Below, piece by piece: positions 7,901 to 14,979 of a stretch of 24,923 bases of DNA. Where the stretch lies: assembly GCA_903882345.1 (NCBI GenBank), contig CAIRWO010000053.1, positions 1-24,923 of the forward strand, in the 5' to 3' direction. Source of the DNA: Candidatus Omnitrophota bacterium. Lineage in GTDB: Bacteria > Omnitrophota > Gorgyraeia > Gygaellales > Profunditerraquicolaceae. The position numbers were made by a program, and so were the translations under genes. Position 1 is the first letter of the stretch. Every line of letters begins with the position of its first letter. The notes under the pieces were generated by a model that saw nothing but the letters and a program-made list of their open reading frames with translations, was not told the origin of the DNA and did no database searches.

Positions 7901-7928
7901 ATAATATCACAATCTCCAACAGGGTCAA
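7901..7928 (-). promoter_or_regulatory. Promoter of the bamA-skp-lpx operon
   Basis: Minus-strand -35 TTGACC (7928-7923) and -10 TATTAT (7906-7901), each 5 of 6 to consensus, spaced 16 bases. It lies in the 90-base gap between the dnaB stop and the bamA ATG, predicting transcription from about 7894 and a leader of about 45 bases. It marks the bamA envelope block as a separate unit from the dnaB/ribosomal-protein block, although read-through remains possible. Confidence 0.65.
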
Positions 7929-7941
7929 TGGAATTTTGACC
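7923..7941 (-). other. Short inverted repeat at the dnaB stop, overlapping the bamA -35
   Basis: GGTCAA and TTGACC form a perfect 6-bp inverted repeat around a 7-base spacer. It starts within the dnaB TAG and its distal arm is the bamA -35 box. No T run follows in the transcript, so it is not a convincing terminator. The overlap may be coincidental or may be an operator. Confidence 0.35.
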
Positions 7942-9275
7942 TATTCTCCCCGCGCGATATTTTCAAACCGGGTATATTCCTTGATAAAGGTAAGTTTCAC
8001 TGTTCCCACGGGACCGTTGCGCTGCTTGGCAATGTTTATTTCGGCGATCCCCGCGTTATCCGGAGTAGGGTTATAATATTCTTCCCTTAATATAAGCGCG
8101 ACGACATCGGCATCCTGCTCTATTGCCCCGGACTCCCTGAGATCGGACAACTGCGGCCGGTGATACTCCCGTGATTCAACAGCCCGCGATAACTGACTGA
8201 TCGCCACAATCGGAACGTTGAGTTCTCGAGCCAGGGCCTTAAGGGAACGGGAAATTTCAGAGATCTCCTGCTGCCGGCTCTCGCTATTCATCGAACCGCG
8301 CATCAACTGCATGTAATCCAAGACGATCAGCTGAATATCATGGTGCATTTTCATCCTCCTGGCTTTAGCGCGCAGTTCCATTACGGAAATTGCCGGTGTA
8401 TCGTCTACGTAGATCGGCGAATCGGAAAGCTTGCCTGCCGCGGCAGTCAGGCGCGGCCAATCGGAAGTAGCAAGGTAACCCGTGCGTACTTTATGGGCGT
8501 CAACTCTGGCGTGGGCGCAAAGCATCCTCTGTACCAGCTGTTCCTTGGACATTTCCAGGCTGAAGATCGCAACCGGTAGCTTTGCCACAACGCCGGCGTA
8601 TTCAACCATGCCCAAGGCAAAGGCGCTTTTGCCCATTGAGGGCCGGCCGGCAATAATGATCAAATCCGAAGGCTGCAGCCCTGCCGTCTGTATGTCAAAA
8701 TCTATGTACCCGGTAGGGATACCCGTAACATGCGTTTTCTTCTGATAAAGCAGGTCTATTTTCTCTATACTCTCTTTTATGATCTCCTTTAAGTGCTGGT
8801 AACTGCCGTGAATACGGCGGTCGCTCACGTCGAATATAAGCTGCTCCGCGCTATCGACAACTTCGTTAACGTTACCGTCACTTTCATAACAAAGAGAAAT
8901 AACTTTAGTAGAATTGTTTATCAGCGTCCTTAATACGCCTTTTTCTTTGACTATCGAAACGTAATGGTTGATATTGGCCGCGGTAGGGACGGAATTCGCC
9001 AGGGCAGTCAGGAAACTTGCCCCGCCCACGTCATCAAGGTTGCCTTTCCTTTTTAATTCATCGGTAAGGGTGATGAGGTCGACCGGCTTGCTTGCGTTAT
9101 AGAGGCCGATGATCGCTTCAAAGATCTTTCTGTGGGTATCTTTATAGAAAAGGTCTCGATCCAATGACTCTGCGGCAACGGAAATGGCTTCTTCATCGAT
9201 AAGCATTGATCCGAGCACTGCCATTTCAGCTTCTAAGTTTTGCGGCGGTACTTTCTCGAATGATGTATCGGGCAT
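7941..9275 (-). CDS. dnaB: Replicative DNA helicase DnaB
   Basis: 444 residues, normal for DnaB, with no intein. DnaB is the hexameric 5'-3' helicase at the replication fork. Residues 1 to about 110 are the N-terminal primase-interacting domain (PQNLEAEMAVLGSMLID is the canonical opening). Then a linker, then the RecA-like motor from about 180: Walker A GRPSMGKSAF at 210-219, Walker B LIVLDYMQLM, and the terminal DLRESGAIEQDADVV segment. It follows rplI with one base between stop and start, in the widespread rpsF-ssb-rpsR-rplI-dnaB arrangement. No strong Shine-Dalgarno sequence, consistent with translational coupling to rplI. Confidence 0.97.
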   Translation of the reverse strand: MPDTSFEKVPPQNLEAEMAVLGSMLIDEEAISVAAESLDRDLFYKDTHRKIFEAIIGLYNASKPVDLITLTDELKRKGNLDDVGGASFLTALANSVPTAANINHYVSIVKEKGVLRTLINNSTKVISLCYESDGNVNEVVDSAEQLIFDVSDRRIHGSYQHLKEIIKESIEKIDLLYQKKTHVTGIPTGYIDFDIQTAGLQPSDLIIIAGRPSMGKSAFALGMVEYAGVVAKLPVAIFSLEMSKEQLVQRMLCAHARVDAHKVRTGYLATSDWPRLTAAAGKLSDSPIYVDDTPAISVMELRAKARRMKMHHDIQLIVLDYMQLMRGSMNSESRQQEISEISRSLKALARELNVPIVAISQLSRAVESREYHRPQLSDLRESGAIEQDADVVALILREEYYNPTPDNAGIAEINIAKQRNGPVGTVKLTFIKEYTRFENIARGE

Positions 9276-9276
9276 A

Positions 9277-9720
9277 TTACTTTTTAACGATCCAGATTTT
9301 TACCTTCGCGGAAACCTCCGGATGCAGTTTCACCGGAATTTCATATATCCCCAAAGACTTTAGCGGCTCAGCAAGCACAAGGGAATTTTTATCTATATCG
9401 AAACCCTCTTCCTTAATGCTGGCGGCGATCTCTTGTGAAGTTATACTTCCATATAGCTTATCTTCACCTTGCACTAAAACCGTCATGGTGATAGATAGAT
9501 TATCAAGCTTTGCTTTTAGCGCTTCGGCTTCTGCCTTACGTTTTTGTGAACCCAGAAGTGTGCGCTGTTTTTCTTCTTCTGACTTTTTCAGGTTAGAAGA
9601 GGTCAAAGGCACGGCAAGCTTATTCGGAAACAGATAATTGTTGGCAAAACCGTCCTTAACTCTAATGGTTTCCCCTGCTTTACCGATTTTAGATACGTCT
9701 TTTTTTAAGATAACTTCCAT
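9277..9720 (-). CDS. rplI: 50S ribosomal protein bL9
   Basis: 147 residues, the usual bL9 length. The N-terminal rRNA-binding domain starts MEVILKKDVSKIGKAGETIRVKDGFANNYLFP, which contains the conserved V-x-V-(K/R)-x-GYARN(F/Y)L-like signature with GFANNYLFP. A central long helix (about 42-75) is followed by the C-terminal domain (DKLYGSITSQEIA...). bL9 binds domain V of 23S rRNA near the L1 stalk and supports reading-frame maintenance. Start ATG 9720 after a GGCGGTGG site. Part of the rpsF-ssb-rpsR-rplI-dnaB run. Confidence 0.96.
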   Translation of the reverse strand: MEVILKKDVSKIGKAGETIRVKDGFANNYLFPNKLAVPLTSSNLKKSEEEKQRTLLGSQKRKAEAEALKAKLDNLSITMTVLVQGEDKLYGSITSQEIAASIKEEGFDIDKNSLVLAEPLKSLGIYEIPVKLHPEVSAKVKIWIVKK

Positions 9721-9735
9721 TTTACCACCGCCTTT

Positions 9736-9999
9736 TTAGACACGCGTATAGGGAAGCAGCGAAAGAAACCTCGCCCGCTTCACCGCTTCTACCAATCTTC
9801 TCTGATGCTTGGCGCAGTTGCCGCTGATGCGCGCGGAAACAAGCTTTCCTCTTTCCTTGATAAACTGTTCCAGCCGCTTGACGTCTTTATAATCTACTCC
9901 CCTGATCTTGTCGGCGCAAAAACGGCAGATTTTTTTTCTCGCCGGCATGAATTTATCTTTTTTCTTGATGTCTTTTTTTAATTTAGGCTTAACCCTCAT
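9736..9999 (-). CDS. rpsR: 30S ribosomal protein bS18
   Basis: 87 residues with a basic N-terminal extension before the family core. The core keeps cysteines (CRFC at 25-28, NC about 62), which resembles the cysteine-containing, probably zinc-binding bS18 type. IRGVDYKDVKRLEQFI and SARISGNCAKHQRRL are conserved bS18 stretches. bS18 pairs with bS6 on the 30S platform. The ATG at 9999 lies inside the ssb 3' end (11-base overlap), preceded by GGATAAGG, so translation is likely coupled to ssb. A later methionine (residue 18, MPARKK) is an alternative start. Confidence 0.95.
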   Translation of the reverse strand: MRVKPKLKKDIKKKDKFMPARKKICRFCADKIRGVDYKDVKRLEQFIKERGKLVSARISGNCAKHQRRLVEAVKRARFLSLLPYTRV

Positions 10000-10429
10000 T
10001 TACCTTATCCTCGCTTTCATTTAACCAGGTATCTTCCGTTGTTTCCGCAGGCAGTTCCGCAGGCACGCTGTCTACCGGGGCTGCTGCCTTTGGCTGGCCG
10101 GGTGCGCCAAGAAACTGGACGCGCTCAGCCCTGACCTCTACTACATTACGTTTCTGCCCTGAATTATCCTCCCAAGAACGCGACTGCAGCCTGCCCTCGA
10201 TAAAAAGCGGGCTTCCTTTGTGCAGGTATTGATTACACGTCTCTGCCTGCTTATCCCAGGCCACGACCGTAATAAAACAGACCTCGTCTTTCCATTCCTG
10301 GTTTTTATCTTTGAACTTCCGGTTTACTGCCATGCGCAGGTTAACCACCGCGACCCCTTGCGGGGTATAGCGCAACTCGGGGTCTTTGGTAAGATTTCCG
10401 ATCAAGAGCACCTTGTTAAAATTCGCCAT
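9989..10429 (-). CDS. ssb: Single-stranded DNA-binding protein SSB
   Basis: 146 residues from ATG 10429, chosen because GGGAGG lies 6 bases upstream; an adjacent GTG at 10432 is less well placed. Residues 1 to about 108 are the OB-fold: NFNKVLLIGNLTKDPELRYTPQG, then WKDEVCFITVVAWDKQAETCNQYLHKGSPLFIEGRLQSRSWED. The remaining tail is disordered, rich in alanine, proline and acidic residues. Unusually, it ends SEDKVNEG; the (D/E)DDIPF-type tip that recruits partner proteins in most bacteria is absent, and neither of the other two frames restores it. The last bases overlap rpsR, which may have constrained or replaced the tip. Located between rpsF and rpsR as in many bacteria. Confidence 0.95.
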   Translation of the reverse strand: MANFNKVLLIGNLTKDPELRYTPQGVAVVNLRMAVNRKFKDKNQEWKDEVCFITVVAWDKQAETCNQYLHKGSPLFIEGRLQSRSWEDNSGQKRNVVEVRAERVQFLGAPGQPKAAAPVDSVPAELPAETTEDTWLNESEDKVNEG

Positions 10430-10457
10430 CACAATCCTCCCTTTGGCCGTCTTAAAT

Positions 10458-10745
10458 TCAATTAAGCTTTATTATCAATACCCTCAATATATTCTCGTTG
10501 AGTGTATAAGTATGCCTTATTTTTTCGATCGCTTCGGCCGGGGCGGTAAAATTCAACAGATAATATACCCCCTCGCGATGTTTCTTTATGGGAAAATAGA
10601 GCCTTTTCTTTTCCGACCAGATATTTGCTGTTGAGACGCTTCCATTGTTTTTAGTGATTGCTTCGCTTATCTGGACAAACAGGGCTTTTTTATCCGCATC
10701 CGCTAAATCCGGTTTAACAATAAACATCGTTTCGTATTTATTCAT
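10458..10745 (-). CDS. rpsF: 30S ribosomal protein bS6
   Basis: 95 residues beginning MNKYETMFIVKPDLAD, the standard bS6 opening. One ferredoxin-like alpha/beta domain includes the conserved LYFPIKKHREGVYYLLNFTA strand-loop-strand. bS6 binds bS18 on the small-subunit platform. The ATG overlaps the pth stop by four bases (ATGA), and an AAGGAG site lies in the pth end, so the two are translationally coupled. No C-terminal glutamate tail. Confidence 0.96.
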   Translation of the reverse strand: MNKYETMFIVKPDLADADKKALFVQISEAITKNNGSVSTANIWSEKKRLYFPIKKHREGVYYLLNFTAPAEAIEKIRHTYTLNENILRVLIIKLN

Positions 10746-11329
10746 TGAGCTGGCTCCTTTTCCTTCTTATTAAATAGATTCATCGTTTTCTCTGTACCTT
10801 CTATAACCCAGGCCATTGCGCAGGCGCAGGCCTTATCTACGATTTTTACGACCCTTTTTTTCTCTTCTCTGTTAAATGGCGAAAGTACATATTCAGCTGC
10901 CTCTCGCCTCTCGCCGGGGGGCCTTCCGATACCGATCCTTAAGCGGCTGAACTCGCGGCTAGCCAGCGAAACGATGATTGATTCCAGGCCGCGGTGGCCT
11001 CCGGAAGAACCGCTGCCTCTTAGCTTTAAACGGCCAAGCTCCAAATCCATATCGTCGCAGATTACCAGAAGGTCCTCTGCCGCTGCCTTATTTTTCTTAA
11101 GCAGCGTTGCCACCGCTCTACCGGAAAGGTTCATGTAGGTAACCGGCTCTGCCAGTAAAACATCGCTGCCTTCTAATTTAACCTTGGCAATTAATGACCG
11201 GCAGCCAAAAGCGCTTTTAAGTTTCACCCCATAACCTTTTGCCAGGGCATCTACCACAAGAAACCCGATATTGTGCCGCGAACCGGCATAAAACCTGCCG
11301 GGGTTACCCAAACCGACGATTAACTTCAT
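10742..11329 (-). CDS. pth: Peptidyl-tRNA hydrolase
   Basis: 195 residues, typical of bacterial Pth, which releases peptides from prematurely dropped peptidyl-tRNA. LIVGLGNPGRFYAGSRHNIGF at 3-23 holds the catalytic H19 (E. coli H20) and N10; TYMNLSG carries N67 (E. coli N68) and ICDDMDLELG D92 (E. coli D93). GGHRGLESI has arginine at 113 where E. coli has N114. A lysine-rich C-terminal tail (NKKEKEPAQ) follows. Sits between rplY and rpsF, overlapping rpsF by four bases, in the common prs-rplY-pth arrangement. Confidence 0.96.
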   Translation of the reverse strand: MKLIVGLGNPGRFYAGSRHNIGFLVVDALAKGYGVKLKSAFGCRSLIAKVKLEGSDVLLAEPVTYMNLSGRAVATLLKKNKAAAEDLLVICDDMDLELGRLKLRGSGSSGGHRGLESIIVSLASREFSRLRIGIGRPPGERREAAEYVLSPFNREEKKRVVKIVDKACACAMAWVIEGTEKTMNLFNKKEKEPAQ

Positions 11330-11338
11330 GCTTTAAGC

Positions 11339-12049
11339 TTACTTCTTATCCTTATCCTTATCTTTATCTTTCGCTTTGCCTTCTTCCGGGCTGCCTTCGG
11401 CAGCAACTTCTTTCTTTTCCTTGATTACTTCAGGTTCCTTTTGCTCTTCGCCCTCAACCGCCTCGGCAGCCACTTCTTCCTTCATCGGGGCAACCACGTG
11501 CAGCACGGTCGCTTCGGGGTCGCTAAGGATCTTTACACCGGAAGGCACGATAATGTCTTTTACGTGTATCGCGTCGCCGATCTTTAAATTCGTAATGTCA
11601 ACAGGGATCTCTTCGGGTATGTTCGCGGGTAAACATTCGATCTCGATCTCCCAGAGTATGACATCCAGAGACCCGCCGTCCTGCTTTACTCCCGCGGCAT
11701 CGCCTTTCGCGCTAACCGGCACGTTTATCTTTATCGCCTTAGTCAGAGAGATTTCATTAAAGTCCACGTGGATTACATTGCCGTGGACAGGGTGGTATTG
11801 TATTTCCTTAACCAGGCAGGGCCGGGCCTTGCCTGCTTTATCATCTTTGATCTTCAGATTAATGATGGCATTTTCCAGCCTGTGTTGATGCAGCAGCCGG
11901 ATCAATTCGCCGCTGGAGATCTCTATAGGCTCCGCCTCTTTGCCTTCTTTATAAACCACTGCCGGGATAAAACCCTTATTCCGCAGGCCCTTTGCCTTAT
12001 TTGTACCTATACCTTGCCTTACTGCTGCTTCCAAAATTAACTCTTCCAT
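11339..12049 (-). CDS. rplY: 50S ribosomal protein bL25, CTC (long) form
   Basis: 236 residues: N-terminal 5S rRNA-binding bL25 domain (about 1-95; GTNKAKGLRNKGFIPAVVYKEGKE is conserved), then the TL5/CTC C-terminal beta domain (about 96-185; INVPVSAKGDAAGVKQDGGSLDV and IPEEIPVDITNLKIGDAIHV). A low-complexity tail of about 50 residues, rich in E, K and A, finishes with four Lys-Asp dipeptides. CTC-type proteins bind 5S rRNA and were first noted as general-stress proteins in Bacillus. Upstream is prs and downstream pth, the order known in both Bacillus and Deltaproteobacteria. Start ATG 12049 with a GGCGGAG site. Confidence 0.95.
   Translation of the reverse strand: MEELILEAAVRQGIGTNKAKGLRNKGFIPAVVYKEGKEAEPIEISSGELIRLLHQHRLENAIINLKIKDDKAGKARPCLVKEIQYHPVHGNVIHVDFNEISLTKAIKINVPVSAKGDAAGVKQDGGSLDVILWEIEIECLPANIPEEIPVDITNLKIGDAIHVKDIIVPSGVKILSDPEATVLHVVAPMKEEVAAEAVEGEEQKEPEVIKEKKEVAAEGSPEEGKAKDKDKDKDKK
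11348..11371 (-). repeat. Hexanucleotide tandem repeat in the bL25 tail
   Basis: Four head-to-tail copies of AARGAT on the minus strand (two AAAGAT, two AAGGAT) encode the Lys-Asp repeats that end bL25. The unit is six bases, so copy-number change would lengthen or shorten the tail by two residues without a frameshift. Confidence 0.85.
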
Positions 12050-12070
12050 TTTACTCGCTCCGCCTTTTTG

Positions 12071-13009
12071 TTAATCAAACAGGGAACTTACCGACTGTTC
12101 CCAGTGGATCCTTTTGATTGCCTCGCCTAACAGTTCCGCCACCGATAAAACCTTAACCCGTGGATGTTCTTTATCTTTATCCAAAGGAATACTATTACTG
12201 ACTACCAACTCCAATAAATCATTGCATTTATCCAGACGCTGCATCGCCGGCCCCGAGAGCACGCCGTGGGTGATTGCCGCGCGGATAGTTTTACATTTAG
12301 CCTTCTTGAGCGCTGCCACGGCTTCGATCAAAGAACTGCCGGTAGCGATCAGGTCGTCTACGATGATCGCGTTCTTGCCTTCCACCTCTCCGAGGATATG
12401 CATTACCTCGGTCTTTTCCGGGGAATCCCTGCGTTTATCAATTATTGCCAGCGGTATAGAAAGCCTCTTGGCATATGACCTTGCCATTTTTATACTGCCC
12501 ACGTCGGGTGAGACCACGACCGCGTCTTTAATTTTCCGGCCGTTAAGATAATCAATGAAAACGCCTACCGCAAAAAGATGGTCTACGGGAATATCAAAAA
12601 ACCCCTGGATCTGGCCGGCATGCAGGTCCATAGTCAAGATCCTGTTTGCGCCCGCAGTAGTCAGCAAATTTGCCACAAGCTTTGCGGTGATCGGAACGCG
12701 CGGCTGGTCTTTCCTGTCCTGCCTTGCGTAACCGAAGTAAGGTATTACCGCCGTGATCCTCTGGGCGGAGGCGCGCTTTAAAGCATCGATCATGATCAAG
12801 AGCTCCATCAGGGTCTCGTTAGGCGGCGGGCAGGTCGGCTGGATCACAAACACATCCTTACCGCGGACATTCTCGTCAATCTGAACGCGTATTTCGCCTT
12901 CGCTGAACCTAGAAACTAACGCCTTTGAAAGCTTGACCTTAAGATAGTTACAAATATCCTTTGCTAACTCCGGATGCGCGTTTCCGCTGATTACCGTCAA
13001 TTTATCCAT
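12071..13009 (-). CDS. prs: Ribose-phosphate pyrophosphokinase (PRPP synthetase)
   Basis: 312 residues, the usual class I length. Makes PRPP from ribose 5-phosphate and ATP for nucleotide, histidine and tryptophan synthesis. SRFSEGEIRVQIDENVRGKDVFVIQ (33-57), the ATP-binding YFGYARQDRK (91-100), the metal-binding MDLHAGQIQGFF (127-138) and the PRPP loop VDDLIATGSS (217-226) are all in place. Start ATG 13009 with a GAGGGGTAAAGGA leader. Directly after glmU (20-base gap), as in Bacillus glmU-prs-ctc. HisG at the head of the neighbouring block consumes its product. Confidence 0.97.
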   Translation of the reverse strand: MDKLTVISGNAHPELAKDICNYLKVKLSKALVSRFSEGEIRVQIDENVRGKDVFVIQPTCPPPNETLMELLIMIDALKRASAQRITAVIPYFGYARQDRKDQPRVPITAKLVANLLTTAGANRILTMDLHAGQIQGFFDIPVDHLFAVGVFIDYLNGRKIKDAVVVSPDVGSIKMARSYAKRLSIPLAIIDKRRDSPEKTEVMHILGEVEGKNAIIVDDLIATGSSLIEAVAALKKAKCKTIRAAITHGVLSGPAMQRLDKCNDLLELVVSNSIPLDKDKEHPRVKVLSVAELLGEAIKRIHWEQSVSSLFD

Positions 13010-13028
13010 TTCCTTTACCCCTCGTATT

Positions 13029-14288
13029 TTATTTGTGTTTTAAAGACTTTGCCGGCACTCCGGCAACCACCGAACCAGCGGGCACAAGAGTATTCTTTAC
13101 CACTACTGAACCCGCGCCGGTCTTTGCAGCCTTACCGATCTTTACCGGCGCGACTAAAACCGTATCCGAACCAATAAAGGCATTGTCCCCGACAACGGTC
13201 AGGTTTTTATTCTTTCCGTCAAAATTTGCCGTAACCGTACCGGCGCCAATATTTACTTGCCTGCCGATTTTTGAGTCTCCGATATAGGAGAAATGCTTCA
13301 AGAGGGCTTTGGGTCCGATATTGGAACGAACGATCTCCAGAAAATTACCGACGATTACACCATCACCAAGGCGGGTGCCTTCTCTTAAATGGGCGAATGG
13401 CCCGATACTGCAATGTTTACCAATTTTAACATCTCTTTCGATAACTGTAAAGGGATAAATCACGCTGTCAGTGCCGATCTTTGTGCCGTAGCTGATAAAG
13501 GTGGAAGCCGGATGGACCAGCGTAATCCCCTGCTCCATGATCCGAGCATTAATCCTGGCCTGCATAATTGCATTGGCCTTAGCCAGATCTAAACGGGAAT
13601 TTATCCCTAACGCCTCATCAACCTCATCAAGGTTTACGTTTTCCATCAGCTGGTTTTTACGGTAAAAGATATTGATGACATCAGTGAGGTAATATTCTTT
13701 TTTGCGGTTATCCGGACGGACAAACTTTAACGCCTCGGATAATAAGTCTTTATCAAAACAAACAATGCCGGTATTGATCTCTTTGATTTCCTTCTGGTAA
13801 TCGCTGGCGTCCTTCTCCTCTACGATCCCCGAAATACAGGAATACCCATCCCGTAAGATCCTTCCGTAACCGGAAGGCTTAGTGACGCCGGCGGTCAGTA
13901 AAGTTGCTGCCAGGGCATTATCCCTGTGATGTTTAAGTAGCCTGTTTACCGTCGCTTCAGTAAGTAAAGGGGTATCGGCATAAAGGATCAAGGCCGTGCC
14001 GTGAAATTTTTTTAAGCGGGCCAGCGCCAGTTTTACCGCGTCAGCCGTGCCTTTAAGCTGTTTTTGGATGACAATTTCCATGCCGTCCGGAAGTTCCTGT
14101 TTTACTTCATTGTATTTGTGCCCAAGCACCGCGACAACTTTGGCCGGCCGCAAGCCCTTGACTAGATCCAGCGCGTAACCGATCATCGGACGGCCGCATA
14201 GCGGATGTAAAACCTTAGGGGTCTGCGATTTCATCCGCTTGCCTTTACCTGCCGCCAGTATTATTACCGCTATTTTATTCTTTTTCAT
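13029..14288 (-). CDS. glmU: Bifunctional UDP-GlcNAc pyrophosphorylase / glucosamine-1-P acetyltransferase GlmU
   Basis: 419 residues. The N-terminal Rossmann-like uridyltransferase (1 to about 230) begins IILAAGKGKRMKSQTPKVLHPL, the nucleotide-binding loop, and has YADTPLL with D105. The C-terminal left-handed beta-helix (about 255-419) is the acetyltransferase: LLKHFSYIGDSKIG contains the catalytic histidine (H332, E. coli H363), followed by VNIGAGTVTANFDGKNK. Together they turn GlcN-1-P into UDP-GlcNAc for peptidoglycan and for LpxA. It is shorter than E. coli GlmU (456), losing mainly the C-terminal tail. Weak Shine-Dalgarno sequence before ATG 14288. It is 60 bases downstream of tRNA-Gln and likely co-transcribed. 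Confidence 0.95.
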   Translation of the reverse strand: MKKNKIAVIILAAGKGKRMKSQTPKVLHPLCGRPMIGYALDLVKGLRPAKVVAVLGHKYNEVKQELPDGMEIVIQKQLKGTADAVKLALARLKKFHGTALILYADTPLLTEATVNRLLKHHRDNALAATLLTAGVTKPSGYGRILRDGYSCISGIVEEKDASDYQKEIKEINTGIVCFDKDLLSEALKFVRPDNRKKEYYLTDVINIFYRKNQLMENVNLDEVDEALGINSRLDLAKANAIMQARINARIMEQGITLVHPASTFISYGTKIGTDSVIYPFTVIERDVKIGKHCSIGPFAHLREGTRLGDGVIVGNFLEIVRSNIGPKALLKHFSYIGDSKIGRQVNIGAGTVTANFDGKNKNLTVVGDNAFIGSDTVLVAPVKIGKAAKTGAGSVVVKNTLVPAGSVVAGVPAKSLKHK

Positions 14289-14303
14289 GGTATTATTTTT
14301 TAA

Positions 14304-14332
14304 GGGACAGAGCTCTAGCGCTAAACTGTCCT
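14304..14332 (-). other. Hairpin between tRNA-Gln and glmU
   Basis: Arms 14332-14326 and 14310-14304 pair over 7 bp (GGACAG with CTGTCC plus one G-U pair) around a 15-base loop. In the transcript it lies 16 bases after the tRNA 3' end and 16 before the glmU start. What follows (TTAAAAAATAAT) is A-rich rather than a T run, so a terminator is unlikely; a tRNA-processing or mRNA-end structure is possible. Confidence 0.4.
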
Positions 14333-14347
14333 AAGTCTTCTTATTCA

Positions 14348-14419
14348 CTGGGACGTATGGAATCGAACCATAATAGCGAGACCCAAATTCTCGTGTCCTA
14401 CCAATTGGACGACGTCCCA
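14348..14419 (-). tRNA. trnQ: tRNA-Gln (UUG anticodon)
   Basis: Folds as a complete 72-base cloverleaf on the minus strand: acceptor TGGGACG/CGTCCCA, D stem GTCC/GGAC with loop AATTGGTA, anticodon stem CGAGA/TCTCG, T stem TATGG/CCATA with loop TTCGATT. The 7-base anticodon loop ATTTGGG places TTG at positions 34-36, which reads CAA (and CAG by wobble). U1-A72 and the G discriminator at 14348 are also typical of tRNA-Gln. CCA is not encoded. No promoter of its own is evident; it is embedded between spoVG and glmU and probably cut from the operon transcript. Confidence 0.95.
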
Positions 14420-14461
14420 AAATTCCACTTATGCAAAAAGACAGGTTTGAATCCCGTTATG

Positions 14462-14857
14462 TCAATAAAGTGCCGGAACCTTTACTTTTTCCTGCTCGAA
14501 CGCGTCCAGCACTCTCTTCTGAAGATATTCCCTAAAAGACTGTGTTATCGGATGGGCAATATCTTTATGTTCCAGTTGGGCATTGACCGACGATTCTACG
14601 ATCATCGGCCGAGGCACCAGCGGTAATTGAGCTCCGCATTGATTACAGTACTTACTGCGCGGTTCATTCTTAAAACTGCATTTCGGACAAGGCTGTTTTA
14701 CCTTCCGTGAAGGCATCGCGATAAACAGGCCGCTTGTCCCTTCAATCACCTTGATGTTCCTCACCACAAAAGCATTGTCAAACGTCACGGTTGCATACGC
14801 CCGAAGTTTTTTATCCGGAGAATCTTTGATGAATATCTTCACTTCGGTGATTTCCAT
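14462..14857 (-). CDS. spoVG: SpoVG-family regulator with inserted zinc ribbon
   Basis: 131 residues; ordinary SpoVG has about 85-100. Residues 1-50 are a normal SpoVG N-terminal half (EITEVKIFIKDSPDKKLRAYATVTFDNAFVVRNIKVIEG, GLFIAMPS) and residues 99-120 the normal C-terminal half (DIAHPITQSFREYLQKRVLDAF). Between them, where others have a short loop, is an insertion of about 45 residues with C57-x2-C60-x10-C71-x2-C74, a zinc-ribbon pattern, followed by a proline-containing linker. SpoVG proteins bind nucleic acid and act as global regulators. Start: ATG 14857 with AAGGAGGTG immediately upstream; the in-frame GTG at 14872 would sit upstream of that site and is rejected. Gene order spoVG-(tRNA)-glmU-prs-rplY-pth recalls Bacillus. 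Confidence 0.92.
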   Translation of the reverse strand: MEITEVKIFIKDSPDKKLRAYATVTFDNAFVVRNIKVIEGTSGLFIAMPSRKVKQPCPKCSFKNEPRSKYCNQCGAQLPLVPRPMIVESSVNAQLEHKDIAHPITQSFREYLQKRVLDAFEQEKVKVPALY

Positions 14858-14895
14858 AACACCTCCTTTCACCTACTGAAAATCCGGTAACCTTA

Positions 14896-14926
14896 TTTTC
14901 AAAAGCCTCTCCAGAGCGTTTGAAAA
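14896..14926 (-). other. Hairpin in the spoVG leader
   Basis: TTTTCAAA (minus 14926-14919) and TTTGAAAA (14903-14896) form a perfect 8-bp inverted repeat; inside it CTC/GAG add 3 bp around a TGGA loop, separated by a small internal loop. It lies about 40 bases upstream of the spoVG start in the 122-base gap after ispE. There is no T run in the minus direction. It may be a leader structure or a protein-binding palindrome; no convincing promoter was found in this gap. Confidence 0.4.
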
Positions 14927-14979
14927 GTTTGTTACTTTAAGATACGAGAAAAAGCGACCCAGCCTTTTCTCCGTATTTT

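Noticed and set aside
10746..10800. bS6:bS18-binding leader RNA before rpsF
   Set aside because: rpsF overlaps the end of pth and no stem with the CCG-bearing loop typical of that leader is visible.
14304..14332. Intrinsic terminator after tRNA-Gln
   Set aside because: A 7-bp hairpin exists but is followed by an A-rich stretch, not a T run, and glmU starts shortly after without its own visible promoter.
14425..14458. T-arm-like segment (plus strand, GGTTTGAATCC) next to tRNA-Gln, considered as a second tRNA or remnant
   Set aside because: No acceptor, D or anticodon arm can be built around it, the T loop lacks the conserved C56, and one stem pair mismatches. Probably coincidence.
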